A DNA stretch of 38,060 nt. Origin: a virus. Shown here piece after piece: positions 6,876-13,705 of this stretch; positions within the stretch are counted from its first letter, which is position 1, and each line of letters opens with the position of its first letter. A model generated the notes under the pieces. That model made no database searches. It was not told the origin of the DNA and saw nothing but the letters and a program-made list of their open reading frames with translations. A program made the position numbers and the translations under genes. The stretch spans positions 1 through 38,060 of the IMG/VR virus record IMGVR_UViG_3300009433_000015. The stretch is one strand, 5' to 3'.

Positions 6876-7149
6876 GTAACCATGTAACCTGTATTGTAAC
6901 CACTGAGGTTGGCATAAGTCATTGATAAGATTACAATGTTACTTTGTAACCGTTTTTTAGGGGATAGGTGGGGGGTAATTTCAGAGATCTAAATTGAGGC
7001 GTAATCGCCTGATCACGGACGAAAGAGGCTTCATGGTACTCTATATATTTAAAATAGGTAACAAAGTAACAATATAATAATAACATACACTTACAAGTTA
7101 CACGGTGGTTACATTAGGGGGGTTTTTGGTTACATTAGCGGTTACATTA
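6876..7149. repeat. opposed iteron array GTAACC ... GGTTAC
   Basis: GTAACC occurs at 6876, 6884, 6896 and 6946. GTATTGTAACCA is repeated at 6871 and 6891. The inverted form GGTTACATTA occurs at 7107, 7128 and 7140. The two sets flank an AT-rich stretch. This arrangement suits a protein-binding array such as an origin or cooperative operator. Confidence 0.55.
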
Positions 7150-7150
7150 T

Positions 7151-7175
7151 GCGTACTGCTAGAACGATAACTGGC
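7151..7175 (+). repeat. 25-bp direct repeat, copy 1
   Basis: Starts GCGTACTGCTAGAACG and ends ATAACTGGC. Identical over 25 bases to 7322-7346. Confidence 0.8.
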
Positions 7176-7184
7176 CTCATACAT

Positions 7185-7202
7185 GTTATTATCAATAATA
7201 AC
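7185..7202. promoter_or_regulatory. 18-bp palindrome (operator-like), copy 4
   Basis: GTTATTATCAATAATAAC, identical to the copy at 8-25, lying 10 bp after the first 25-bp repeat in the control region. Confidence 0.65.
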
Positions 7203-7239
7203 ACGGGCCTGAAGAGCTGGGCCTTTACAACACTACACA

Positions 7240-7251
7240 CAGACATGTCTG
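7240..7251. repeat. CAGACATGTCTG palindrome, copy 1
   Basis: A perfect 12-bp palindrome that recurs at 8210-8221. A partial copy (ACATGTCTGA) occurs at 7381-7390. All lie in non-coding DNA flanking the gene at 7448-8089. Confidence 0.5.
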
Positions 7252-7321
7252 GCTAAGATAGTAAACTGGTTATAACCGGCCCTACATTCTGAATAACTGA
7301 ATAACTGGAGATCTACTTCTC

Positions 7322-7346
7322 GCGTACTGCTAGAACGATAACTGGC
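7322..7346 (+). repeat. 25-bp direct repeat, copy 2
   Basis: Exact match to 7151-7175. The distance between copies is 171 bp. Flanking bases differ on both sides, so the repeat unit is bounded at 25 bp. Confidence 0.8.
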
Positions 7347-7410
7347 TTCCCGGGCGGGCGCGATCAAAGGCCATATGCAAACATGTCTGAGGTCGTCAGA
7401 AAAAAAGGCA

Positions 7411-7440
7411 CAAAAAAAGTGGGGAACCCGAAGGTTCCCC
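7411..7440 (-). terminator. rho-independent terminator with UUCG tetraloop
   Basis: On the minus strand GGGGAACC-TTCG-GGTTCCCC is followed by ACTTTTTTT. It is an 8-bp perfect stem with the hyperstable UUCG loop, 7 bp after the stop of the gene at 7448-8089. Confidence 0.92.
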
Positions 7441-7447
7441 GAAGGTA

Positions 7448-8089
7448 TTACTTTAGTGTTACATTGATACCGTAATCTTGAAGCCCGATAATCTGGCGTT
7501 GGATTTCCGATATATGCTTGGCGCTCTTTTGACCTTTGAATTTATCATTTTCCAAAGCTTTAAGAATACGCTTCACACCACCGTTTATTTCACTAACGAT
7601 AGTTACTTCTTTTTTCTTGCGTTCTTTATCACAGATCAAGTGTACTCGATTAGTGAATTGAGTAGATAACCAAGATATCCATTTTCTCTTTTCTTTGGTC
7701 TGCTCTAATTTGACCAGTTTACCTTTTTTCTTATCAGTAAACCAAATAGTAAATGTTGCCTTGTCTTTACTCTCGGCTAAACCATGAGTAAATTCTAGGA
7801 TCTCGGTATATTGTGGACTAGCCAACATACCGCAATAGGCACGTGCAAACATGTTCACGTCAAAATGCGTATTGCTCATTGGGTTATTGCCCGGGCTATT
7901 CCAGATCTCATTCACCCAATTAGGAACACCATCAAAAAACGTAGCGAACACATCATGTAGCGATTTCTTATTCTCTTTTAAATCGTCCCTTTTCTTATCC
8001 AATGATAATTGATCGCGGATAATAGTTAATCCCTTATCAACTTGTGTTTTCGTTGGTGTTGCAGTTTCAAGTTTTGTAAATTGTGTCAT
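7448..8089 (-). CDS. hypothetical early protein, 213 aa
   Basis: A lysine-rich, soluble 213-residue protein of unknown function. A helical N-terminal region (Q-L-S-L-D-K-K-R-D-D-L-K) precedes a central aromatic part. The C-terminal part alternates strands and basic stretches (KKKEVTIVSEINGGVKRILK), which suggests nucleic-acid or protein contact. It is a stand-alone unit with its own promoter (8176-8203), an 18-bp palindrome 30 bp before the ATG and a strong terminator. That monocistronic, autoregulation-like wiring makes it a candidate regulator. SD AAGGAAATGAACA. Confidence 0.75.
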   Translation of the reverse strand: MTQFTKLETATPTKTQVDKGLTIIRDQLSLDKKRDDLKENKKSLHDVFATFFDGVPNWVNEIWNSPGNNPMSNTHFDVNMFARAYCGMLASPQYTEILEFTHGLAESKDKATFTIWFTDKKKGKLVKLEQTKEKRKWISWLSTQFTNRVHLICDKERKKKEVTIVSEINGGVKRILKALENDKFKGQKSAKHISEIQRQIIGLQDYGINVTLK

Positions 8090-8119
8090 TGTTCATTTCC
8101 TTGTAATGACTAGTGACTT

Positions 8120-8137
8120 GTTATTATCGATAATAAC
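8120..8137. promoter_or_regulatory. 18-bp palindrome (operator-like), copy 5
   Basis: GTTATTATCGATAATAAC, perfect arms, 30 bp upstream of the ATG at 8089 and downstream of the predicted transcription start. A bound protein would act as a roadblock. Confidence 0.65.
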
Positions 8138-8175
8138 AGCGAAGGGTAACAAGTCTTAACCCTTTGCCTAATACC

Positions 8176-8203
8176 ATTATACAAGAATACCCAAACGAAC
8201 CAA
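8176..8203 (-). promoter_or_regulatory. promoter for the 213-aa gene
   Basis: Minus-strand TATAAT (8181-8176) with TTGGTT (8203-8198) 16 bp upstream. The leader of about 80 nt contains the 18-bp palindrome. Confidence 0.6.
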
Positions 8204-8209
8204 TAGCCT

Positions 8210-8221
8210 CAGACATGTCTG
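8210..8221. repeat. CAGACATGTCTG palindrome, copy 2
   Basis: Second perfect copy of the palindrome at 7240-7251. It lies just upstream of the leftward promoter at 8176-8203, between the divergent transcription units. Confidence 0.5.
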
Positions 8222-8299
8222 ACTACGATTATATATGATAAAAACTGGCATCCCACCTACCCCCCACCCCCTAGATACGCGACACGCGCACGACTAATG

Positions 8300-8305
8300 T
8301 ATAAT
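8300..8305 (+). promoter_or_regulatory. TATAAT -10 box ahead of the packaging/head operon
   Basis: A perfect TATAAT in the divergent intergenic region 8090-8389. No good -35 is seen 16-18 bp upstream, so a phage-encoded or host activator may be needed for late expression. The flanking DNA has a C-rich run (8256-8271). Confidence 0.4.
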
Positions 8306-8389
8306 TTGATTTCACTCAAATATTTTTCAAAATTACCGAAAACACGCGACCCCCTTTATTTTATCCCTCATATGTACTAATGTACGCCT

Positions 8390-8977
8390 ATGAGTATTCA
8401 TATCGAACCTGAAGGTGGTATACCGATACCCCCACCCATCAAGGGTAAGGACTTAGTAGAGCGCACGTCAGCCGCTTCTAAAACTATAGAGCTTCTATCG
8501 GAGCATGGATTAGACGTGTCTGTATCCAGTGAAGACAAAGATGTCTCCGCAAAGTTGGCAATGGCTTACGCCGCTGATCCAGTTAAGACATCCAAGAAGG
8601 CCACCCCCACCCGTACCTCCACCCTCACCCCCGCCACACTACTACTTACAGATAAGATTCTAAAAGATTTTGGTCATTCTGTAGTTCAAAGCGCGGCTCA
8701 AGTACGATATTTAGTAACAAACAAGCTCGTAGAAGAGACAGAGAACGAAGATGCGAAGGTCAGACTCCGTGCTTTGGAGCTGTTGGGTAAGATCGCAGAT
8801 GTAGGTTTGTTCGCAGAGCGCACTGAGGTGACAATCACACACCAGTCTACAGATGATTTAAAAGACAAACTAAGGTCCAAACTAGCAAGACTTGTGGAGC
8901 CTGTAGAGGATGCAGTGGTTGTAGACGCAGATGCCATAGACTTAGACAAAGAGTTTGGTCTGAAAGATGACGAGTAA
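8390..8977 (+). CDS. probable terminase small subunit
   Basis: A 195-residue protein directly upstream of, and overlapping by 11 bp, the large terminase gene. The first 75 residues are Pro/Ser-rich. Residues 80-180 are helical (RLRALELLGKIADVGLFAER, then DDLKDKLRSKLARLV), the usual style of DNA-recognition and oligomerisation parts of small terminases. The C-terminus is acidic. No Shine-Dalgarno is seen before the ATG, which is the first start after an in-frame stop. The call rests mostly on position and style. Confidence 0.65.
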   Translation: MSIHIEPEGGIPIPPPIKGKDLVERTSAASKTIELLSEHGLDVSVSSEDKDVSAKLAMAYAADPVKTSKKATPTRTSTLTPATLLLTDKILKDFGHSVVQSAAQVRYLVTNKLVEETENEDAKVRLRALELLGKIADVGLFAERTEVTITHQSTDDLKDKLRSKLARLVEPVEDAVVVDADAIDLDKEFGLKDDE

Positions 8978-10520
8978 TTTAGCAGAAATTGCAACAGACG
9001 TAGACTTCTCTCCAGAGGAGATACAACATATGCTGGACAATCTGGATCAGTTCGCACCCGAAGAACTTAAAGAGATAGATCGGATAGTCGAGGAGTTGTC
9101 TGCGCGGAAGTCGAACACGGCTTCTAAGGACGATCTAATAGAATTTTGTAAACGTATGCAGCCAGACTATAAGGTTGGCAGACATCACCGCATCCTAGCG
9201 AATGAACTTATGGCACTGGAGGATGGGTCAAAAGACAGGGTATGTGTTAACATCCCACCCCGCCACGGTAAGTCGCAGCTTGTGAGTATCTTTTATCCCG
9301 CATGGTTCTTGGGGCGTAACCCAAACAAGAAGGTTATGATGGTCTCTCACACAACAGATCTTGCTGTAGACTTTGGACGTAAGGTTCGTAACCTGATAGC
9401 GACAGACGGGTATAGGGAGATCTTTCCAGATGTCTCCTTGGCAGTCGACAGCAAATCGGCTGGGAGGTGGAATACAAATTTCGGAGGTGAATATTTTGCG
9501 TGTGGTATCGGATCTGCTCTTGCTGGTCGGGGTGCTGATCTTCTGCTTGTTGATGATCCTCACTCTGAGCAGGATGTTATTAACGGAAACTTCTCAGTGT
9601 TTGACAAAGCCTACGAATGGTTCACATTTGGAGCGCGTACTCGACTAATGCCGGGTGGCAGAGTGGCGATTGTACAGACACGTTGGCACATGGATGACCT
9701 CACGGGGCGTGTAACCAACGATATGGTGAAAAATGAGCTGTCTGATCAGTACGAAATAGTGGAGTTTCCCGCACTTTTGGACTCTGATGACGGTACAGTC
9801 AAACCTTTGTGGCCTGAGTTCTTTGATTTAGCAGCCTTGGAGCGTACAAAAGCGTCAATGCCCGCGTTCCAGTGGAACTCACAGTATCAACAGCAACCTA
9901 CAGCCGAAGAAGCGTCTATAATTAAGCGAGAATGGTGGGGGATTTGGCCTCACGATGAGCCACCGCAGGTAGAATACATAATTATGTCGTTAGATGCGGC
10001 AGCGGAGAAGCATAATCGAGCAGATTATACCGCTTTGACTACTTGGGGCGTGTTTTTTAACGAAGAAGAGGGCGCACACCACTTGATTTTGCTAGATTCT
10101 ATCAAAAAACGGTTAGAATTTCCTGAATTGAAGCAGTTATCGATGGATGAGTACCACAAATGGGAGCCAGACGCGTTTATTGTGGAGAAAAAGTCCTCTG
10201 GAGTGGCGATTTACCAAGAAATGAGGCGTATGGGCATACCTGTACAAGAGTACACCCCCCACAGGGGTACTGGAGATAAGATGGCACGGCTCAATTCTGT
10301 AGCTGATATCATTGCATCGGGTATGGCATGGGTTCCATCCACCCGTTGGGCGGAAGAATTAGTAGAAGAAGTAGCGGGATTCCCGTTTATGTCGAATGAT
10401 GACCTTGTGGACAGCACCGTTATGGCGTTATTGCGGTTTCGTCAGGGTGGGTTTATACGCCTACCAACAGATGAGTGGGATGATGAGCCGCAATATCATT
10501 ATAGACGTGAGTATTATTAG
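8967..10520 (+). CDS. terL: terminase large subunit
   Basis: A 517-residue DNA-packaging motor with an ATPase and a nuclease. The N-terminal ATPase has a Walker A-like IPPRHGKS (96-103) and Walker B LLLVDDP with a following acidic residue (192-201). The RNase-H-like nuclease has D343 (IIMSLDAA), E407 (FIVEKKSSG) and D478/D479/D482 (NDDLVDS). Length and motif order are normal for the family. It acts at the portal vertex to cut and pump DNA into proheads. It overlaps the small subunit gene. Confidence 0.95.
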   Translation: MTSNLAEIATDVDFSPEEIQHMLDNLDQFAPEELKEIDRIVEELSARKSNTASKDDLIEFCKRMQPDYKVGRHHRILANELMALEDGSKDRVCVNIPPRHGKSQLVSIFYPAWFLGRNPNKKVMMVSHTTDLAVDFGRKVRNLIATDGYREIFPDVSLAVDSKSAGRWNTNFGGEYFACGIGSALAGRGADLLLVDDPHSEQDVINGNFSVFDKAYEWFTFGARTRLMPGGRVAIVQTRWHMDDLTGRVTNDMVKNELSDQYEIVEFPALLDSDDGTVKPLWPEFFDLAALERTKASMPAFQWNSQYQQQPTAEEASIIKREWWGIWPHDEPPQVEYIIMSLDAAAEKHNRADYTALTTWGVFFNEEEGAHHLILLDSIKKRLEFPELKQLSMDEYHKWEPDAFIVEKKSSGVAIYQEMRRMGIPVQEYTPHRGTGDKMARLNSVADIIASGMAWVPSTRWAEELVEEVAGFPFMSNDDLVDSTVMALLRFRQGGFIRLPTDEWDDEPQYHYRREYY

Positions 10521-10535
10521 TAGTATAGTACGCGC

Positions 10536-10552
10536 ATGGGGGTTTTTCCCAT
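10536..10552 (+). other. small hairpin after the terminase gene
   Basis: ATGGG (10536-10540) pairs with CCCAT (10548-10552) around a GGTTTTT loop. It lies 16 bp after the terminase stop. It has no T-run and may combine with the next hairpin as a processing or attenuation structure. Confidence 0.3.
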
Positions 10553-10559
10553 CCCCTAC

Positions 10560-10597
10560 GTGGACGCTGTCCCTCCCACCCGCTGGGTGGCGTCCAC
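10560..10597 (+). terminator. strong bulged hairpin between terL and portal genes
   Basis: GTGGACG (10560-10566) pairs with CGTCCAC (10591-10597), continuing through CCACCC (10576-10581) and GGGTGG (10585-10590) around a GCT loop, with a 9-base bulge. The 13-bp composite stem is followed only by ACTTTAC. It is therefore more likely a partial terminator or RNA-processing site than a full stop. Confidence 0.4.
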
Positions 10598-10664
10598 ACT
10601 TTACTGGACGAGTGGCAGTATGATCTGCTATAGTTTGTATAACTTTGCATTGTGAGGACATAAA

Positions 10665-13073
10665 ATGGCAGTCGAGAAACAGATGACTCCCTTTGAAATA
10701 GAAGGCCAAGAAGACTCTGAAGCACTTGAGATTGAGATTGTTAATCCAGAGGCTGTTTCCATAGAGACAGAAGACGGTGGGATGGTCATAGACTTCGAAG
10801 GGGGTATTACCGACAGCCTAGTGGGGCCGGGGCATGACGCTAACCTCGCTGAGTTTATAGATGATGACGAGTTAAAGATTATGGCGTCTGACTTACTATC
10901 AGACTTTCAGGCAGACCGTGAGTCTCGTTCTGATTGGGCTAGAGCATACGTCAAGGGTCTTGACCTATTAGGGATGAAGATAGAGGACCGTCAACAGCCG
11001 TGGGCAGGAGCATCTGGTGTGTTTCACCCACTACTCACAGAGGCTGTGGTAAGGTTTCAGGCACAGGCTATGGGTGAGATATTCCCCGCCTCTGGTCCTG
11101 TACGTACGAAGATTGTAGGTAAACAAGACCCAGCCAAGACTGATCAGGCAAGTCGCGTACAAAGCGAGATGAATTACCTGTTAACTGAAGAGATGTCTGA
11201 GTACAGGGATGAAACAGAGCAAATGCTGTTCAAGCTCCCTATCGCGGGTTCCGCGTTTAAAAAAGTGTATTATGATCCATTGATGGAGCGCCCATGCGCT
11301 ATGTTTGTACCCTCAGAAGATTTTGTAGCATCTTATGGAGCGTCAGACCTCAAGACATGCCCAAGATATACGCATGTGATGAAAAAGACAGCGAATGAAG
11401 TATTACAGCTACAGGTAAATGGGTTTTATAAAGAGGGTGAGTTACCTGAACCTACCCCAGACTACTCCGACATACAGGAGAAGTACGATGAGTTAGATGG
11501 TGAAGAAGCGGTTATCGAGGATGATGATCGCCACACCATTCTGGAGATGCATGTTGACATGAATATGCCAGAAGAGTTTGAAGACCCTGATGGTATTGCA
11601 CGTCCCTACGTGGTTACTGTAGACAAGTCCTCCTCCACAATATTAGCGATAAGAAGGAATTGGTACGAAGAAGATGAGAAGAAAAGAAAACGTATGCATT
11701 TCGTTCATTATCGATACCTACCGGGTCTTGGCTTCTACGGCACAGGGCTTATTCACCTCATGGGTGGATTGGCTAAGTCTGCAACTTCGATACTCCGTCA
11801 GCTTATTGACGCGGGTACGTTATCTAATCTACCTGCGGGTCTTAAAGCTCGCGGCCTCCGTATTAAGGGTGATGATACACCACTTATGCCGGGTGAATTT
11901 AGGGATGTGGACGTACCGGGTGGCGCTATACGCGATTCAATTACGTTTATCCCTTATAAAGAGCCATCGAGCGTACTCTACTCTCTACTCGGAAATATTG
12001 TAGACGAAGGACGTAGAATAGGTTCTGTAGCCGACATGCAGGTCGGAGACATGAATCCTAACGCCCCTGTAGGCACAACACTCGCTCTAATGGAAAGATC
12101 CATGAAAGTTCTTTCTGGTGTACAGGCGAGGCTACACGCGTCTCTCAAGAACGAGCTTAGAATACTAGCTAAGATTATACATGATTATATGCCCTCAGAG
12201 TATTCCTACGACATAGAAGGTGGCTTTGATCGCAAAAGTGATTTTGACAAAAGGGTAGACGTTATACCTGTAAGTGACCCCAACGCTGCAACCATGTCTC
12301 AACGTGTGATGCAGTATCAGGCGGCGATCCAGCTTGCCCAGCAGTCCCCCCAGATTTATGATATGGGCAAGCTGCATCGTCAAATGTTAGAAGTATTAGG
12401 GGTGCAGAACGCAGAGGAGATTGTCAAACTACCTGAAGATATTAAACCTACAGACCCTGTTACAGAAAACATGGCTATACTTAAACAAGAGCCGATCCAA
12501 GCATTTAAGTATCAAGACCACGAAGCACATATCGCTGTGCATATGGCAGCGGCTCAAGATCCTAAGATTATGCAGATTATAGGGCAGTCTCCGTTTGCAT
12601 CAGCCATACAACAGGCTATGGCTGCACACATAACAGAACACGTAGCATTCCAATACAGACGTGAGATAGAGAAGAAACTTGGCGTAGATATGCCAGACGA
12701 AGATCAAACATTGCCAGAAGACGTAGAGTTAGAGTTATCTAGGTTGGCTAAAGACGCTGCGGAGAAGGTACTGCAAAAAGACAAAGCAGAAGCCGCACAA
12801 CAACAAGCACAACAACAGCAGCAAGATCCAGTGGTACAGATGCAACAGCGTGAGTTGGCTATAAAAGAGCAAGAATCTCAGCACAACAGGCAGATGGACC
12901 TCGCCAAGTTAGAACTGGAAGCAGCTAAGTTACAAACTACACAGAAGATAGAAGGCGCTAGAATTGGAACTAAGATAGCTACAGAGCTAGACAAAGAGCA
13001 GCGTAAAGATAAGCGCGAGGGAACAAAGATAGGATTAGATATAGCGAAGGAGCTAGATAAGGGTGGAAGTTAG
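10665..13073 (+). CDS. portal protein
   Basis: An 802-residue head-tail connector. Its position directly after terL, its size, and a core with PWAGASGVFHPLLTEAVVRF and MQVGDMNPNAPVGTTLALME identify the large portal type seen in P22/podovirus-like marine phages. The first 75 residues are acidic. Residues about 690-800 form a Gln-rich coiled coil (AQQQAQQQQQD) with two copies of a G-x2-IG-x2-IA-x-ELDK motif, like the helical barrel or crown of long portals. It would form the dodecameric DNA gate. SD GAGGA. Confidence 0.9.
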   Translation: MAVEKQMTPFEIEGQEDSEALEIEIVNPEAVSIETEDGGMVIDFEGGITDSLVGPGHDANLAEFIDDDELKIMASDLLSDFQADRESRSDWARAYVKGLDLLGMKIEDRQQPWAGASGVFHPLLTEAVVRFQAQAMGEIFPASGPVRTKIVGKQDPAKTDQASRVQSEMNYLLTEEMSEYRDETEQMLFKLPIAGSAFKKVYYDPLMERPCAMFVPSEDFVASYGASDLKTCPRYTHVMKKTANEVLQLQVNGFYKEGELPEPTPDYSDIQEKYDELDGEEAVIEDDDRHTILEMHVDMNMPEEFEDPDGIARPYVVTVDKSSSTILAIRRNWYEEDEKKRKRMHFVHYRYLPGLGFYGTGLIHLMGGLAKSATSILRQLIDAGTLSNLPAGLKARGLRIKGDDTPLMPGEFRDVDVPGGAIRDSITFIPYKEPSSVLYSLLGNIVDEGRRIGSVADMQVGDMNPNAPVGTTLALMERSMKVLSGVQARLHASLKNELRILAKIIHDYMPSEYSYDIEGGFDRKSDFDKRVDVIPVSDPNAATMSQRVMQYQAAIQLAQQSPQIYDMGKLHRQMLEVLGVQNAEEIVKLPEDIKPTDPVTENMAILKQEPIQAFKYQDHEAHIAVHMAAAQDPKIMQIIGQSPFASAIQQAMAAHITEHVAFQYRREIEKKLGVDMPDEDQTLPEDVELELSRLAKDAAEKVLQKDKAEAAQQQAQQQQQDPVVQMQQRELAIKEQESQHNRQMDLAKLELEAAKLQTTQKIEGARIGTKIATELDKEQRKDKREGTKIGLDIAKELDKGGS

Positions 13074-13251
13074 TGTATTTGATGCTTTGGAAAGGCGTCT
13101 AAATGAACACAAAGCTGAGATAACAGAGTTTGTATCAGGTGGCGGTGTGAAAAGTATGGAAGATTACAACAGGCTCATAGGGAAACTTGAAGGTATAGAT
13201 ATTGCATTAAATAATGTAAAAGAGCTTGAGAAAAGATTTATTGAAGCATAA
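13063..13251 (+). CDS. small coiled-coil protein, 62 aa, GTG start
   Basis: Starts at GTG (13063), overlapping the portal gene end by 11 bp, with GGAG upstream. The whole chain is helical (DALERRLNEHKAEITEFVSG then IALNNVKELEKRFIEA), consistent with a dimeric coiled coil. Similar short helical genes often follow portal genes in marine phages. A connector or chaperone-like role is possible but unproven. Confidence 0.65.
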   Translation: MEVSVFDALERRLNEHKAEITEFVSGGGVKSMEDYNRLIGKLEGIDIALNNVKELEKRFIEA

Positions 13252-13324
13252 GGTGCTTCGTAATATTCGCGGATAGGCCGCGCAAGGTAACGGTGAACCT
13301 GCAAATCACTGCAACGGGTGTAAA
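13243..13324 (+). ncRNA. candidate structured leader before the co-chaperonin gene
   Basis: Three elements lie in a row. A hairpin over the previous stop codon pairs GAAGCA (13243-13248) with TGCTTC (13254-13259). A second hairpin pairs CGCGG (13268-13272) with CCGCG (13278-13282). A bulged stem pairs GCA/GGT (13282-13288) with ACCTGC (13297-13302), and its loop GTGA (13293-13296) can pair with TCAC (13306-13309) to give an H-type pseudoknot. No strong SD precedes the ATG at 13325. I matched it to no known riboswitch. Confidence 0.4.
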
Positions 13325-13705
13325 ATGATTGCGACAGTCAAAGTCGATAACACGAAGGTAGCAGATGACCTTCACGCAAAACTACCAGAACCTACGGGAT
13401 ATAGGCTTCTGATAGCACTTCCAGAGATTGATGAGAAGACAGAGGGCGGAGTATTCATGCCTGATGGCCTTCGTAAAGACGAGTCTACGGCGTCTATTAT
13501 TGGTTTTGTTATAAAATCAGGATCAGATGCGTATTCTGATAAGGACCGCTTTCCTAATGGACCTTGGTGTAAAGAGGGAGATTTTGTAATCTTTCGTTCT
13601 TATTCAGGCACTAGGTTTAAAGTTCAGGGTAAAGAGTTCCGTCTTATAAATGATGACACTGTAGAAGGTGTTGTTGACGATCCAAGGGGGTATACAAGAG
13701 CATGA
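13325..13705 (+). CDS. GroES-like (cpn10) co-chaperonin
   Basis: A 126-residue cpn10 fold. Residues 20-45 read like the family start (PEPTGYRLLIALPEIDEKTE then GGVFMPDG, replacing the host KPLGDRVLV...GGI.LP form). The middle has SIIGFVIKSGSDAY, and the later GDFVIFRSYSGTRFKVQGKEF matches the GDxVLFxxxxGTxxxxxGxEY segment. The middle segment, which in GroES holds the GroEL-binding mobile loop, is altered, and a hydrophobic triplet is not obvious. It sits between portal and scaffold, so it probably adapts host GroEL for capsid-protein folding. Confidence 0.85.
   Translation: MIATVKVDNTKVADDLHAKLPEPTGYRLLIALPEIDEKTEGGVFMPDGLRKDESTASIIGFVIKSGSDAYSDKDRFPNGPWCKEGDFVIFRSYSGTRFKVQGKEFRLINDDTVEGVVDDPRGYTRA

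Larger units (their letters stand above)
6746..7447. other. 702-bp non-coding control region, candidate origin
   Basis: No convincing gene is seen here. The stretch holds the leftward promoter, GTAACC/GGTTAC iterons in opposed orientation, an AT-rich core (about 7036-7105), one 18-bp palindrome, an exact 25-bp direct repeat, three ATAACTGG boxes (7167, 7301, 7338), CAGACATGTCTG and GGTTATAACC (7268-7277) palindromes, and a terminator. The density of repeats fits a replication origin or regulatory hub. No initiator gene is visible in the window. Confidence 0.45.

Noticed and set aside
7041-7149. CRISPR-like array from GTTAC repeats
   Set aside because: Units are 6-10 bp with irregular spacing and mixed orientation; no spacer/repeat architecture.
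8256-8290. C-rich run as a cohesive-end (cos) site
   Set aside because: Position near terminase is suggestive, but there is no symmetric nick site, and the packaging mode cannot be judged from this window.
9228-9563. Minus-strand open frame of 111 codons
   Set aside because: Lies wholly inside terL in another frame; no promoter or SD.
10625-10664. Promoter before the portal gene (TATAGT and TATAAC boxes)
   Set aside because: No -35 at the right distance; SD and operon context explain expression.
13252-13324. tRNA gene in the gap before the co-chaperonin gene
   Set aside because: The hairpins do not close into an acceptor stem and cloverleaf and there is no T-arm GTTCNA; kept as a possible structured leader only.
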